A stretch of DNA of 50,196 bases from JACTMI01 sp964618415. Its GTDB lineage: Bacteria; Acidobacteriota; Thermoanaerobaculia; Multivoradales; JAGPDF01. The position numbers and the translations under genes are program-made. The stretch spans positions 1 to 50,196 of the forward strand of contig CAZUAT010000012.1 in assembly GCA_964618415.1 (NCBI GenBank), given 5' to 3'. Position 1 is the first letter of the stretch; each line of letters opens with the position of its first letter. Positions 27,574-36,481 of this stretch are shown one piece after another. The notes beneath the pieces were generated by a model, which was not told where the DNA came from, made no database searches, and saw only the letters and a program-made list of their open reading frames with translations.

Positions 27574-27995
27574 GGCGGGCTGCCCGACGTACCGCGGCGC
27601 CAGGCCAGCGGATCGACAGCGTCGATCCCGAGCCCGGCGGCGACCTCGAGCATGCCCGCGTCGTGGGTGGCCAGCCGGATGTCGGGGCCGAGCAGGAAGC
27701 AGGCGGCCAGGTGGATCGCGTCGAGCGACCGGACATGCGGCTCGATGCTGGCCGCGAAGTGCAGCTCACCGTCGTCGATGCGCAGCAGGTTCACGCGTCG
27801 CAGCAGCGGCGCCGCGAGCTCGAGTTCCAGGCGCACGCGTCGCAGCGCGCGGGTCAGCTCGAGCTGCAGCAGCGAGGACGCGTACGGCTGCTCGTGCCGA
27901 GCAGCGCAGGCGTCCAACCAGCGCTGCGCGCGCAGGTCACCCCACGGCAGCACGGCGTGCAGGGCGACGGAAGTGTCGACGTACCACCGCATCAT
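27489..27995 (-). CDS. PIN-domain protein (VapC-like ribonuclease toxin)
   Basis: A 168-residue protein from ATG 27995 (MMRWYVDTSVAL). The four acidic PIN positions are visible: D in YVDTSVAL, E in LLQLELTRAL, D in SLDAIHLAACFLL, and D in LATHDAGMLEVA. VapC toxins cut tRNA or rRNA and are paired with a small antitoxin upstream. The last 35 residues after GIDAVDPLAW are low in complexity and antisense to the DAHP synthase gene, so the original stop may be lost. A possible partner lies upstream at 28046-28240. Confidence 0.75.
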   Translation of the reverse strand: MMRWYVDTSVALHAVLPWGDLRAQRWLDACAARHEQPYASSLLQLELTRALRRVRLELELAAPLLRRVNLLRIDDGELHFAASIEPHVRSLDAIHLAACFLLGPDIRLATHDAGMLEVAAGLGIDAVDPLAWRRGTSGSPPQPPGARGGGGVAPMRRAMRSESSSACS

Positions 27996-28045
27996 CGAAC
28001 GGGCCGGCTCGCGGGGCGATGGATTCGCGGACTCGCGAGGGCGCA

Positions 28046-28240
28046 CTAGCGGTCGCCGCGCATTGCAGCCAGCAGCGCGTCGACCTCGGCGGGCGTGCGA
28101 TCGGGGTGGGCACACTCTGTCCTTGGCTCCGATCGAACGGCCGGGGCCTTGCACTCAGGAGCGACCTCGCGTTGCGCTCGCAGCAGTCCGTACCGCCGTA
28201 GAATCCGGCACAGTGCGACGCGTGACGAGGCCACGTCCAT
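28046..28240 (-). CDS. Possible antitoxin partner of the PIN protein
   Basis: A 64-residue open frame 50 bp upstream of the PIN gene on the same strand. It has a short helix-like N-terminus (VALCRILRRYGLLRAQ) and an end, TPAEVDALLAAMRGD, of the kind seen in C-terminal toxin-binding parts of VapB-like antitoxins. The middle is poorly structured and Cys-containing. There is no recognised DNA-binding motif and no strong ribosome site, so this may be a degraded antitoxin or a chance frame. Confidence 0.35.
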   Translation of the reverse strand: MDVASSRVALCRILRRYGLLRAQREVAPECKAPAVRSEPRTECAHPDRTPAEVDALLAAMRGDR

Positions 28241-28310
28241 GGCAATGCCTGCGGTCGGCGCCGGGACCCTGTCCGGACGACCCGGGGGCTACTGCACTGG
28301 CGAACGGCAC

Positions 28311-29204
28311 GTGACTGCGTCCTCGGCCGTCCGCCAGCTGCGCGTCGTGCTCGAGATGATCAAGATCGAGCACACGCTGTTCGCGCTGCCGTTTGCGTTG
28401 ATCGGGATGCTGCTCGCGGCCGGGGGGTGGCCGGAGGGGCGGGTGATCGGCTGGATCCTCGTCGCGATGGTGGGGGCGCGTTCGGCGGCGATGGCGTTCA
28501 ACCGGCTGGTCGACCAGCGGATCGACGCCGCCAATCCGCGCACCGCGGGGAGGGCGCTGCCGGCCGGGCTGGTCGGGCGCGGCTTCGTCGCCCTGTTCGT
28601 CGTCGCCAGCCTCGCCGTGCTGGCGCTCGCCGCCTGGCAGCTCAATCCGCTCTGCCTCGCGCTGCTGCCGATCGCGGTCGTCGTCCTGCTCGGCTACAGC
28701 TACGCCAAGCGGTTCACCTGGCTGTCGCACCTGCTGCTCGGCCTCGCCCTCGGCGGCGCGCCGATCGGAGCCTGGGCCGCGGTGACCGGCCGCCTCGCGC
28801 CGGCGCCGTTCGTGCTCGCCGCGGCGGTGCTGACCTGGACGGCCGGCTTCGACGTCCTCTACGCCCTGCAGGACGAGGCGTTCGACCGGGCGACCGGGCT
28901 GCACTCGATCCCGGCCCGGTTCGGCACCCGCGCCGCGCTCTGGATCTCCGGCGGGCTGCACCTGGTGACGATCGTCCTGCTGGCCGTCGTGCCGCTCGTC
29001 TATGCCGGACCGCTCGGTTGGCCGTACGCCGTCGGCTGGGCCGGCTGCGTGGCGCTGCTCGCCTGGCAGCACAGCCTGGTCCGGCCGGGCGACCTGTCGC
29101 GGCTCGACGCCGCCTTCTTCCTCGCCAACGGCCTGCTCGCCCTCTGGTTGCTGGCAGCGGTGGCGATCGACCTGCTGCTGCCCACGGGCGGCCGGGTCGG
29201 CTAA
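28311..29204 (+). CDS. UbiA-family prenyltransferase (MqnP-like)
   Basis: A membrane enzyme that attaches a polyprenyl chain to an aromatic quinone precursor. 297 residues from GTG 28311. The first Asp-rich motif sits in GARSAAMAFNRLVDQRIDAANPRT (read in parts), the second in DVLYALQDEAFDRATGLHSIP. About eight membrane helices follow the family plan. The AMAFNRxxDxxxDxxNPRT form resembles the MqnP-type enzymes of the futalosine menaquinone route more than UbiA itself, but no other mqn or ubi gene is in the window. The upstream gap 28241-28310 holds nothing clear; a TAGAAT at 28199-28204 could be a -10. Confidence 0.85.
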   Translation: MTASSAVRQLRVVLEMIKIEHTLFALPFALIGMLLAAGGWPEGRVIGWILVAMVGARSAAMAFNRLVDQRIDAANPRTAGRALPAGLVGRGFVALFVVASLAVLALAAWQLNPLCLALLPIAVVVLLGYSYAKRFTWLSHLLLGLALGGAPIGAWAAVTGRLAPAPFVLAAAVLTWTAGFDVLYALQDEAFDRATGLHSIPARFGTRAALWISGGLHLVTIVLLAVVPLVYAGPLGWPYAVGWAGCVALLAWQHSLVRPGDLSRLDAAFFLANGLLALWLLAAVAIDLLLPTGGRVG

Positions 29205-29223
29205 GCTCGGGGCTGCGATCGGC

Positions 29224-30633
<1,410 letters not shown>

Positions 30634-30653
30634 CCGGTGAGACCGAACCCGCG

Positions 30654-31718
30654 ATGACCCGTCTCCACGACCTGCTGCGCCTGACCCGCGAAAGCGGCGG
30701 CTCGGACCTCCACCTGGTGCCCGGCATCGCGCCGCGCATGCGCAAGCACGGTTCGCTCGAGCCGATCAGCGGCGAGCCGGCGCTCGATGCCGAGTCGCTC
30801 GGCGCGCTGCTGCGCGAAGTGCTCAGCGACATGCAGTGGAACGAGTTCACCAGCACCGGAGACCTCGACTTCGCCCTCTCCGTCGAAGGTGTGGCGCGTT
30901 TCCGCGGCAACTGCCTGCGTCAGGAGTTCGGGCCGGCGGCGGTCTTCCGCACGATTCCCGAGACCATCGCTTCGCTCGAGGATCTCGGCCTGCCGGCGGT
31001 GCTCGCGCGCCTGGCCGACCTGCGCAGCGGCCTCGTCCTGGTCACCGGTCCGACCGGTTCGGGCAAGTCGACGACCCTGGCGGCGATCATCGACCGCATC
31101 AACCGGACCGAGGCGCGGCACATCGTCACCATCGAGGAGCCGGTCGAGTTCGTGCACCGCAATCGCAAGTCGGTGTTCTCCCAACGCGAGGTGGGCGTCG
31201 ACACGGTCAGCTTCTCGGCCGCCCTGCGGGCGGCCATCCGGCAGGATGCCGACGTGATCCTGGTCGGCGAGATGCGCGACCTCGAGACGATCTCGCTCGC
31301 CCTCAAGGCAGCCGAGATGGGCACCCTCGTTTTCGGCACCCTGCACACCAACTCGGCGGCCAAGACGATCGACCGACTGATCGACGTCTTCCCGGCCGAC
31401 GAGCAGCCGCAGGCGCGCCTGTCGCTGTCGGAGTCGCTGGTGGCGATCGTCGCCCAGCTGCTGCTGCCGCGCGCCGACGGCAGCGGCCGGATCGCGGTGC
31501 ACGAGATCCTGCTGCGCACGCCCGGCCTGCCCAACCTGATCCGCGAGGGCAACATTCCGATGCTCGCCAACGTCATGCAGGCCGGCAAGAAGGACGGCAT
31601 GCAGGTTTTCGACGACACCCTGGCGGAGCTGATCGAGCGCAAGGTGATCACGGCGCGCGACGCCCACCTCAAGGCCCACGACAAGGGCCGTTTCGAGGCG
31701 CTGCTCGACGAGTCCTGA
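30654..31718 (+). CDS. pilT: Type IV pilus retraction ATPase PilT
   Basis: A hexameric ATPase that disassembles type IV pili. 354 residues with standard motifs: SGGSDLHLVPGIAPRMRKHG at the N-terminus, P-loop GPTGSGKSTTLAAII (about 131), IEEPVEFVH, acidic box DADVILVGEMRDLET, and FGTLHTNSAAKTIDR with the His box. The C-terminus has GMQVFDDTLAELIERKVIT, matching the AIRNLIRE-type end (LPNLIREGN). It follows the other ATPase in the same operon. Confidence 0.93.
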   Translation: MTRLHDLLRLTRESGGSDLHLVPGIAPRMRKHGSLEPISGEPALDAESLGALLREVLSDMQWNEFTSTGDLDFALSVEGVARFRGNCLRQEFGPAAVFRTIPETIASLEDLGLPAVLARLADLRSGLVLVTGPTGSGKSTTLAAIIDRINRTEARHIVTIEEPVEFVHRNRKSVFSQREVGVDTVSFSAALRAAIRQDADVILVGEMRDLETISLALKAAEMGTLVFGTLHTNSAAKTIDRLIDVFPADEQPQARLSLSESLVAIVAQLLLPRADGSGRIAVHEILLRTPGLPNLIREGNIPMLANVMQAGKKDGMQVFDDTLAELIERKVITARDAHLKAHDKGRFEALLDES

Positions 31719-31761
31719 CCGCCTCGCCCCCGCCGCCGACCTCGCTCCGGCGGCCCTGCCG

Positions 31762-31770
31762 TGTTACCCT
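31762..31770 (+). promoter_or_regulatory. Candidate extended -10 before yggT
   Basis: TGTTACCCT fits TGN-TANNNT, 42 bp before the TTG start of the YggT gene; no good -35 is seen. Confidence 0.4.
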
Positions 31771-31812
31771 AGACCGTCGATCCGACACCGGAACTCGTTC
31801 GGAGGCAAGGAC

Positions 31813-32115
31813 TTGGGTATCGCACAGGGATTCGGGTGGTCACTTCTGGGGCTGGTCGTCTCGCTGCTCCGGATCTACTTCTGGGTGCTGCTCGTGCGCG
31901 CCCTGCTCTCCTGGGTCTCGCCTGATCCGCGCAATCCGATCGTCCGCACCCTGGTCGCGCTGACCGAGCCGGTCCTGCGGCCGCTGCGCCGCCTGGTGCC
32001 GCCCCACCGGCTGGGCGGCATCGACATCTCCCCGCTGATCGCCATGCTGATCGTGCAGTTCCTGATCAACGGGCTGATGATCGGATTCGGTCTGCGCCCC
32101 CGTTTCGTGCTCTGA
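31813..32115 (+). CDS. YggT family membrane protein
   Basis: A 100-residue protein from TTG 31813, with GGAGG 7 bp upstream. It has two hydrophobic segments flanking the family core SPDPRNPIVRTLVALTEPVL followed by GGIDISPLIAMLIVQFL. In many bacteria YggT neighbours divIVA or ftsZ-cluster genes and is implicated in division or envelope functions; here divIVA starts 11 bp later. Confidence 0.88.
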   Translation: MGIAQGFGWSLLGLVVSLLRIYFWVLLVRALLSWVSPDPRNPIVRTLVALTEPVLRPLRRLVPPHRLGGIDISPLIAMLIVQFLINGLMIGFGLRPRFVL

Positions 32116-32126
32116 GGAGCCCCGTC

Positions 32127-32624
32127 ATGCCGATGCAACCGCTCGAGATCCAGAAGCAGCGTTTCGCGCAGAAGCTGCGCGGCTACGACCCGACGGAGGT
32201 GGAGAACTTCCTCGCCCTGGTGGCCGAGGAGCTCAGCCAGCGGCTGGCCGAGATCGAACGTCTCGACCGCGAGAACCGGCTGATGCGCGACCGCCTGGAT
32301 GCCGCCGATGCGCGCGAGCGCGAGCTGCAGGAGGCGTTGCTGCGCGGCAAGCGGGTGGCCGACGAGATGATCACCACCTCGCAGCGGGAAGCCCAGCTGC
32401 TGGTCAAGGAGGCCGAGATGCACGGCGAGCGCCTCGTCAACCAGGCGATGGAGCGCGCCCAGCAGATCGACGACCGGATCCAGGAGTTGCGCACGCGCCG
32501 CCGCGAGCTGCAGTTGAAGCTGCGCGGCACCCTCGACCTGTTCGCTCAGCTGCTCCAGGACGACATCGAAGAAGAGCACTCGAGCGCCAACGTGCAGACG
32601 ATCGGGCGCCGCCGCAGCGGATGA
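32127..32624 (+). CDS. divIVA: DivIVA domain cell-division/polarity protein
   Basis: A 165-residue curvature-sensing coiled-coil protein. The N-terminal membrane-binding domain is typical (EIQKQRFAQKLRGYDPTEVENFLALVAEEL). A long coiled coil follows (LDRENRLMRDRLDAADARER, RREAQLLVKEAEMHGERL region). It would recruit division or polar-growth proteins. The stop overlaps the next gene (ATGA). Confidence 0.88.
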   Translation: MPMQPLEIQKQRFAQKLRGYDPTEVENFLALVAEELSQRLAEIERLDRENRLMRDRLDAADARERELQEALLRGKRVADEMITTSQREAQLLVKEAEMHGERLVNQAMERAQQIDDRIQELRTRRRELQLKLRGTLDLFAQLLQDDIEEEHSSANVQTIGRRRSG

Positions 32625-32908
32625 CCGAGGCGCCCGCGCACGCCCGCCAGCTGTTCGCGGGCGACTTTCCCGAGGTCGAGACCGACGAGGGCCGGGGCGC
32701 ACTGATCGCCGCGCTGCTCGAGGACGGCGATCGCGACGACCTGGCCTGGCTCGCCGCGCGTATCGGCCGCGAGGCGCTCGCCGCCTGGGTGGAGCGCCAC
32801 GGCGCGCGCCGGCTGTCCAGACGCAGCCGCACTCTCTGGACCGCCGTCCTCGCCCTGCCGCCGACGCCGACCCCCGCTGCCGCCGAGGCGCTGTGGCCCC
32901 TCGCGTGA
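32621..32908 (+). CDS. Small protein, probable partner of the AbiEii-like protein
   Basis: A 95-residue helical protein (ALIAALLEDGDRDDLAWLAA, REALAAWVERHGARRLSRRS) that starts inside the divIVA stop. It resembles small regulators found next to AbiEii/AbiGii-type nucleotidyltransferases, including the 'LSRRSRTLW' segment, but I cannot name its family with certainty. The following gene starts on its stop codon (GTGA), so the two are tightly coupled. Confidence 0.6.
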   Translation: MTEAPAHARQLFAGDFPEVETDEGRGALIAALLEDGDRDDLAWLAARIGREALAAWVERHGARRLSRRSRTLWTAVLALPPTPTPAAAEALWPLA

Positions 32909-33582
32909 CCGACCTGCCCGAGCTGGCCGTCGACCGCCTGGCACCGGCCACGGCGGCGCGGCTCGCCACCCTCGCCGGCAGCCCCGGGGACGACTGGATC
33001 GACGACTTCTATCTCGCCGGCAGCGCCGCTCTCGCGCTGCACCTCGGGCACCGTTCGGTGCGCGATCTCGACCTGATGAGTGGCACCCGCCGCCTGCAGC
33101 CAGCCGAGCGCCGCGACCTGCTCGCCACGCTGCTCGCTCTCGACCCCGGCGTGCGGGTCGAGACCGCCCGCGACGGCTACCTGTTCGCGCGCTTCCCCGA
33201 CGGCGTCGCGCTGCGCCTGTTCTGGTACCCGTACCCGCTCGTCGAGCCGTTCGAGCAGGCGGCCGGCGTGCCGGTGGCCTCGCTGGCCGACCTCGGCCTG
33301 ATGAAACTCGGCGCCCTGATCAGCCGCGGCACCCGGCGCGACTTCGTCGATCTCTACCTGCTGGCCAGCCGCCTGCCCCTGGACGACCTGCTGGCGCGCG
33401 CCGGCGAGAAGTTCGGGCACGTCGGCGACTTCGCAGTCCAGGCCACCAAGGCGCTCGCCGACTTCAGCGAGGCCGAAGACGAACCGATGCCCGCCCTCGC
33501 CGCGCCGCTGGCGTGGGAGAGTGTGCGCAGCTGGGCGCAGGCCGAAGCGGTGCGACTCGGCACCGCCCTGCTGACCCCCTGA
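32905..33582 (+). CDS. Nucleotidyltransferase AbiEii/AbiGii toxin-like protein
   Basis: A 225-residue protein from GTG 32905. The core FYLAGSAALALHLGHRSVRDLDLMS has the GS-motif and paired acidic residues of the minimal nucleotidyltransferase fold of AbiEii. The family blocks translation by modifying tRNA ends in some systems. Further conserved segment: LADLGLMKLGALISRGTRRDFVDLYLLA. It is preceded by a coupled small gene, as in toxin-antitoxin pairs, but is embedded between divIVA and hutI. A GTG at 32893 is an alternative start. Confidence 0.82.
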   Translation: MTDLPELAVDRLAPATAARLATLAGSPGDDWIDDFYLAGSAALALHLGHRSVRDLDLMSGTRRLQPAERRDLLATLLALDPGVRVETARDGYLFARFPDGVALRLFWYPYPLVEPFEQAAGVPVASLADLGLMKLGALISRGTRRDFVDLYLLASRLPLDDLLARAGEKFGHVGDFAVQATKALADFSEAEDEPMPALAAPLAWESVRSWAQAEAVRLGTALLTP

Positions 33583-33600
33583 CCGGAGCGGAGACCCGTC

Positions 33601-34875
33601 GTGCGCGACCTGTTGATCACCAACCTCGCCGAGATCGCGACGCCGCTCGGCACCACCTCGCGTTGCGGCCGCGACCAGCGAGCGATCCACAAGCTGCGCG
33701 ACGGAGAGATCGTCTGCCGGAACGGGCGCCTCGTCTTCGTCGGCACGCGCGCCGAGCGGGAGGCGACGCTCGGCCCGCTGCCGGAGGCCGAGCGACTCGA
33801 TGGCGGGGGCGGCACGGCGGTGCCCGGCTTCGTCGACGCGCACACCCATCTGCCGTGGGCGGGATCGCGGGAGATGGAGTTCGCGCAGCGGCTCGCCGGA
33901 CGCAGCTACACCGAGATTGCCGCCGCGGGCGGCGGCATCCTGTCGACCGTGCGCTCGACCCGCGGCGCCTCCCGCGACGAGCTGGTCAGCGCCATGCTGC
34001 CGCGGCTCGAGCGGATGCTGGCCTGCGGCACGACGACCGCCGAAGCCAAGAGCGGCTACGGACTGTCGCTCGAGGACGAACTCAAGCAGCTGGAGGCGAT
34101 CCGCGCCGCTGCCCGGCTGCAGCCGGTCGAGCTGGTGCCGACGCTGCTCGCCGCCCACGAAGTGCCGGCCGAGCACCGCGCCGACCGCGAGCGCTACCTG
34201 GAGCTGGTCTGCAAGGAGATCGTCCCGGCCGTGGCGGCAGCGGGCCTGGCGCGCTTCTGCGACGTTTTCTGCGAGCATGGTGTCTTCAGCGCCGAGGAGT
34301 CGCGGCGGGTCCTGCTCGCCGGACGCGAGCACGGCCTGCTGCCGCGGCTGCATGCCGATGAGTTCGTCGACTCCGGCGGCGCCGGGCTGGCCGCCGAACT
34401 CGGGGCCTGGTCGGCCGACCACCTGATGGCGGTCTCCGAGCCCGGCATCGATGCCCTCGCGGCCGCCGGAGTGACGGCGTTGCTGCTGCCGGGCACCAGC
34501 TTCTTCCTGCGCAGCCAGCTGCGGGCGCCGGCACGACGGCTGGTCGACGCCGGAGTCCCGGTGGCGCTCGCCACCGACTGCAACCCCGGCTCGTCGAATA
34601 CCGAATCGGTGCCGACCATCGCTCAGCTGGCGGTCTTCGAGCTCGGCCTGACGGTCGAGGAGGTGCTGACGGCCGTCACCCTCAACGCCGCCGCGTCGCT
34701 GGCACTCGGCGACGAGCTCGGGTCACTCGAGGTGGGCAAGCGCGCCGACCTGCTCGTGCTCGACGCGCCGAACCTGTTCCATCTCGCCTATCATTACGGG
34801 GTCAACCCGGTGCGCTCGGTGGTCAAGCACGGGCGCGAGGTCTACCGGGCCGGCAATCTGCTCCAGGTGCACTGA
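33601..34875 (+). CDS. hutI: Imidazolonepropionase
   Basis: Third step of histidine degradation: opens imidazolone propionate to N-formimino-L-glutamate. 424 residues from GTG 33601 with GGAG 7 bp upstream. Amidohydrolase metal motifs: PGFVDAHTHLPWAGSRE, TTAEAKSGYGLSLEDELKQL, LHADEF, SADHLMAVSE, and the ATDCNPGSS metal-Asp. Other hut genes are absent here. Confidence 0.94.
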   Translation: MRDLLITNLAEIATPLGTTSRCGRDQRAIHKLRDGEIVCRNGRLVFVGTRAEREATLGPLPEAERLDGGGGTAVPGFVDAHTHLPWAGSREMEFAQRLAGRSYTEIAAAGGGILSTVRSTRGASRDELVSAMLPRLERMLACGTTTAEAKSGYGLSLEDELKQLEAIRAAARLQPVELVPTLLAAHEVPAEHRADRERYLELVCKEIVPAVAAAGLARFCDVFCEHGVFSAEESRRVLLAGREHGLLPRLHADEFVDSGGAGLAAELGAWSADHLMAVSEPGIDALAAAGVTALLLPGTSFFLRSQLRAPARRLVDAGVPVALATDCNPGSSNTESVPTIAQLAVFELGLTVEEVLTAVTLNAAASLALGDELGSLEVGKRADLLVLDAPNLFHLAYHYGVNPVRSVVKHGREVYRAGNLLQVH

Positions 34876-34894
34876 ACCTCGACCGCGCTCCGCG

Positions 34895-35305
34895 ATGAAT
34901 CACTGGCTGGTCAAGTCCGATCCCGACGAGTACGCCTTCGCGGATCTCGTGCGCGACGGGCAGACCCGCTGGAGCGGGGTCGGCAACGCCCTCGCCCTGC
35001 GCCACCTGGGCGCCATGCGCCCCGACGACTCCGTCTTCGTCTACGAGAGCGGCAAGGTGCGCGCCGTGGTCGGCCTGGCGAGGGTCGTCTCGCAGCCGTA
35101 CCCGGATCCCGACCTCGACGAACCGCGCCGGCTGGTCGTCGAGCTCGCCGCCGCTGGACCGCTCGTCCGGCCGGTGACGCTGGCCGAGCTCAAGGCCGAC
35201 CCGACCCTGCGCGACTTCGACCTCGTTCGCCTGCCGCGTCTGTCGGTGATGCCGGTCCCGGCGCCGATCGTCCGCCGACTCCTGGCCGCCGGTCGGAGGT
35301 CCTGA
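34895..35305 (+). CDS. EVE domain-containing protein
   Basis: A 136-residue single EVE domain. HWLVKSDPDEYAFADLVRDG and TRWSGVGNALALRHLGAMRPDDSVFVYESG match the family order; many members have WxGVRNYxAR and a YHS in these two places. EVE domains are PUA-related and recognise modified bases, often next to restriction or toxin genes. Here it sits between hutI and an EEP-fold hydrolase. Confidence 0.83.
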   Translation: MNHWLVKSDPDEYAFADLVRDGQTRWSGVGNALALRHLGAMRPDDSVFVYESGKVRAVVGLARVVSQPYPDPDLDEPRRLVVELAAAGPLVRPVTLAELKADPTLRDFDLVRLPRLSVMPVPAPIVRRLLAAGRRS

Positions 35306-35309
35306 CGCG

Positions 35310-36182
35310 GTGGCGATCTCGCTGCTGCGCGCCCGCACTCCCGACGCGCCGACGGACCGCCGCGCGCCGCGTTCGCGCCGTCGGCCGGCCGAAACGCCCC
35401 CCGCCGACGACCGGCTGCGCCTGATGACTCTCAACGTCGCCCATGCGCGGCGCCAGGGCCGGCACCAGGCCCTGCTCTCGGAGTCGACGTTGCGCAGCAA
35501 CCTGGCCGCTATCGCCGCCGTGGTGCGCCGTGAAGCGCCGCACATCGTCGCCCTGCAGGAGGCAGACGGCCCGTCGGCATGGAGCGGGGGCTTCGACCAC
35601 GTCGCCACCCTGGCCGAGCTCGCCGAGATGCCGCACGCTTTCCGCGGCGAGCACAATCCGTTCTCGCTCGGCAAGTACGACCTTTCCTCGGGCACCGCGC
35701 TGCTGGCCCGCCTGCCGCTCGGCGATCCGCGCTCCCACGCTTTCGGTCAGAACTGGCGCGACACCAAGGGGTTCGTCGCCGCGACGCTGGAGGCCCCGCA
35801 GCTCGGCAACGGCCCGCTCGACGTGGTCTCCATCCATCTCGACTTCCTGGCCGAGCGGGTGCGCAGCCGCCAGGTCGAGCAGCTGGTCGAGCGGTTTCGC
35901 GGCAGCGACCGGCCGCTGGTCGTGCTCGGCGACTTCAACTGCGAGTGGAGCGAGCGCCGGCGCAGCCTCGACCTGCTGCGGCGCGAGCTGCGCCTGCGCC
36001 CGGTCGGCTTCGCGGGCCACGCCACTTTCCCGAGCTGGCGGCCGATGGTGCGCCTGGACTGGATCCTGATCTCCGAACAGCTCGACTTCGCGGCCTACGA
36101 GACGCTGCCCGATCGGCTGTCGGATCACCTCGGCGTGGTAGCCGAGGTGCGCCTGCGCGGCGCCGACAGCGCCGCGCGCTAA
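35310..36182 (+). CDS. Endonuclease/exonuclease/phosphatase family protein
   Basis: A 290-residue protein from GTG 35310. Metal-dependent hydrolase fold (DNase I-like): RLMTLNVAHAR, IVALQEADG, VSIHLDFL, VVLGDFNCEW, RLDWILISE, and SDHLGVVAEV give the catalytic N, E, H, D, N, D and H. The first 35 residues are basic and disordered. Substrate unknown; it could be a nuclease or phosphodiesterase. It ends 5 bp from the convergent DUF3467 gene. Confidence 0.85.
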   Translation: MAISLLRARTPDAPTDRRAPRSRRRPAETPPADDRLRLMTLNVAHARRQGRHQALLSESTLRSNLAAIAAVVRREAPHIVALQEADGPSAWSGGFDHVATLAELAEMPHAFRGEHNPFSLGKYDLSSGTALLARLPLGDPRSHAFGQNWRDTKGFVAATLEAPQLGNGPLDVVSIHLDFLAERVRSRQVEQLVERFRGSDRPLVVLGDFNCEWSERRRSLDLLRRELRLRPVGFAGHATFPSWRPMVRLDWILISEQLDFAAYETLPDRLSDHLGVVAEVRLRGADSAAR

Positions 36183-36187
36183 TCGCC

Positions 36188-36481
36188 TCAGTGCACGCCG
36201 CGCCCGATCTCGGGGCCCTGCGCCTCGGGGATCGGGCCGAACGTCTCCTCGTAGCGCGCCAGGTTGGTCCCCAGCGCGTGCACGATCCGCTTCAAGTGGC
36301 CGGGGCTGGCGATCACCCGCGCCGACACGATGCCCTGCGGCGGCACCACCTGAATGAAGTCGAGAATGAACTCCTCGCGGGTGTGGGTGACCCGGAGCAG
36401 ATTGGCGTATCGACCCTTCATCTCCTCGTCGGAGATCTTGACGTCGAGGTGGGGCGTCGGCGCGTTCTCGCGCTCACTCAT
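36188..36481 (-). CDS. DUF3467 domain-containing protein
   Basis: A 97-residue protein from ATG 36481, with GAGGAG 6 bp upstream. The family pattern YANLLRVTHTREEFILDFIQVVPPQGIVSARVI (read in parts) is complete, with GRYAN and FGPIPEA present. The function is unknown. The start overlaps the stop of the ABC ATPase by 4 bp, so it is cotranslated with the exporter. Confidence 0.85.
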   Translation of the reverse strand: MSERENAPTPHLDVKISDEEMKGRYANLLRVTHTREEFILDFIQVVPPQGIVSARVIASPGHLKRIVHALGTNLARYEETFGPIPEAQGPEIGRGVH

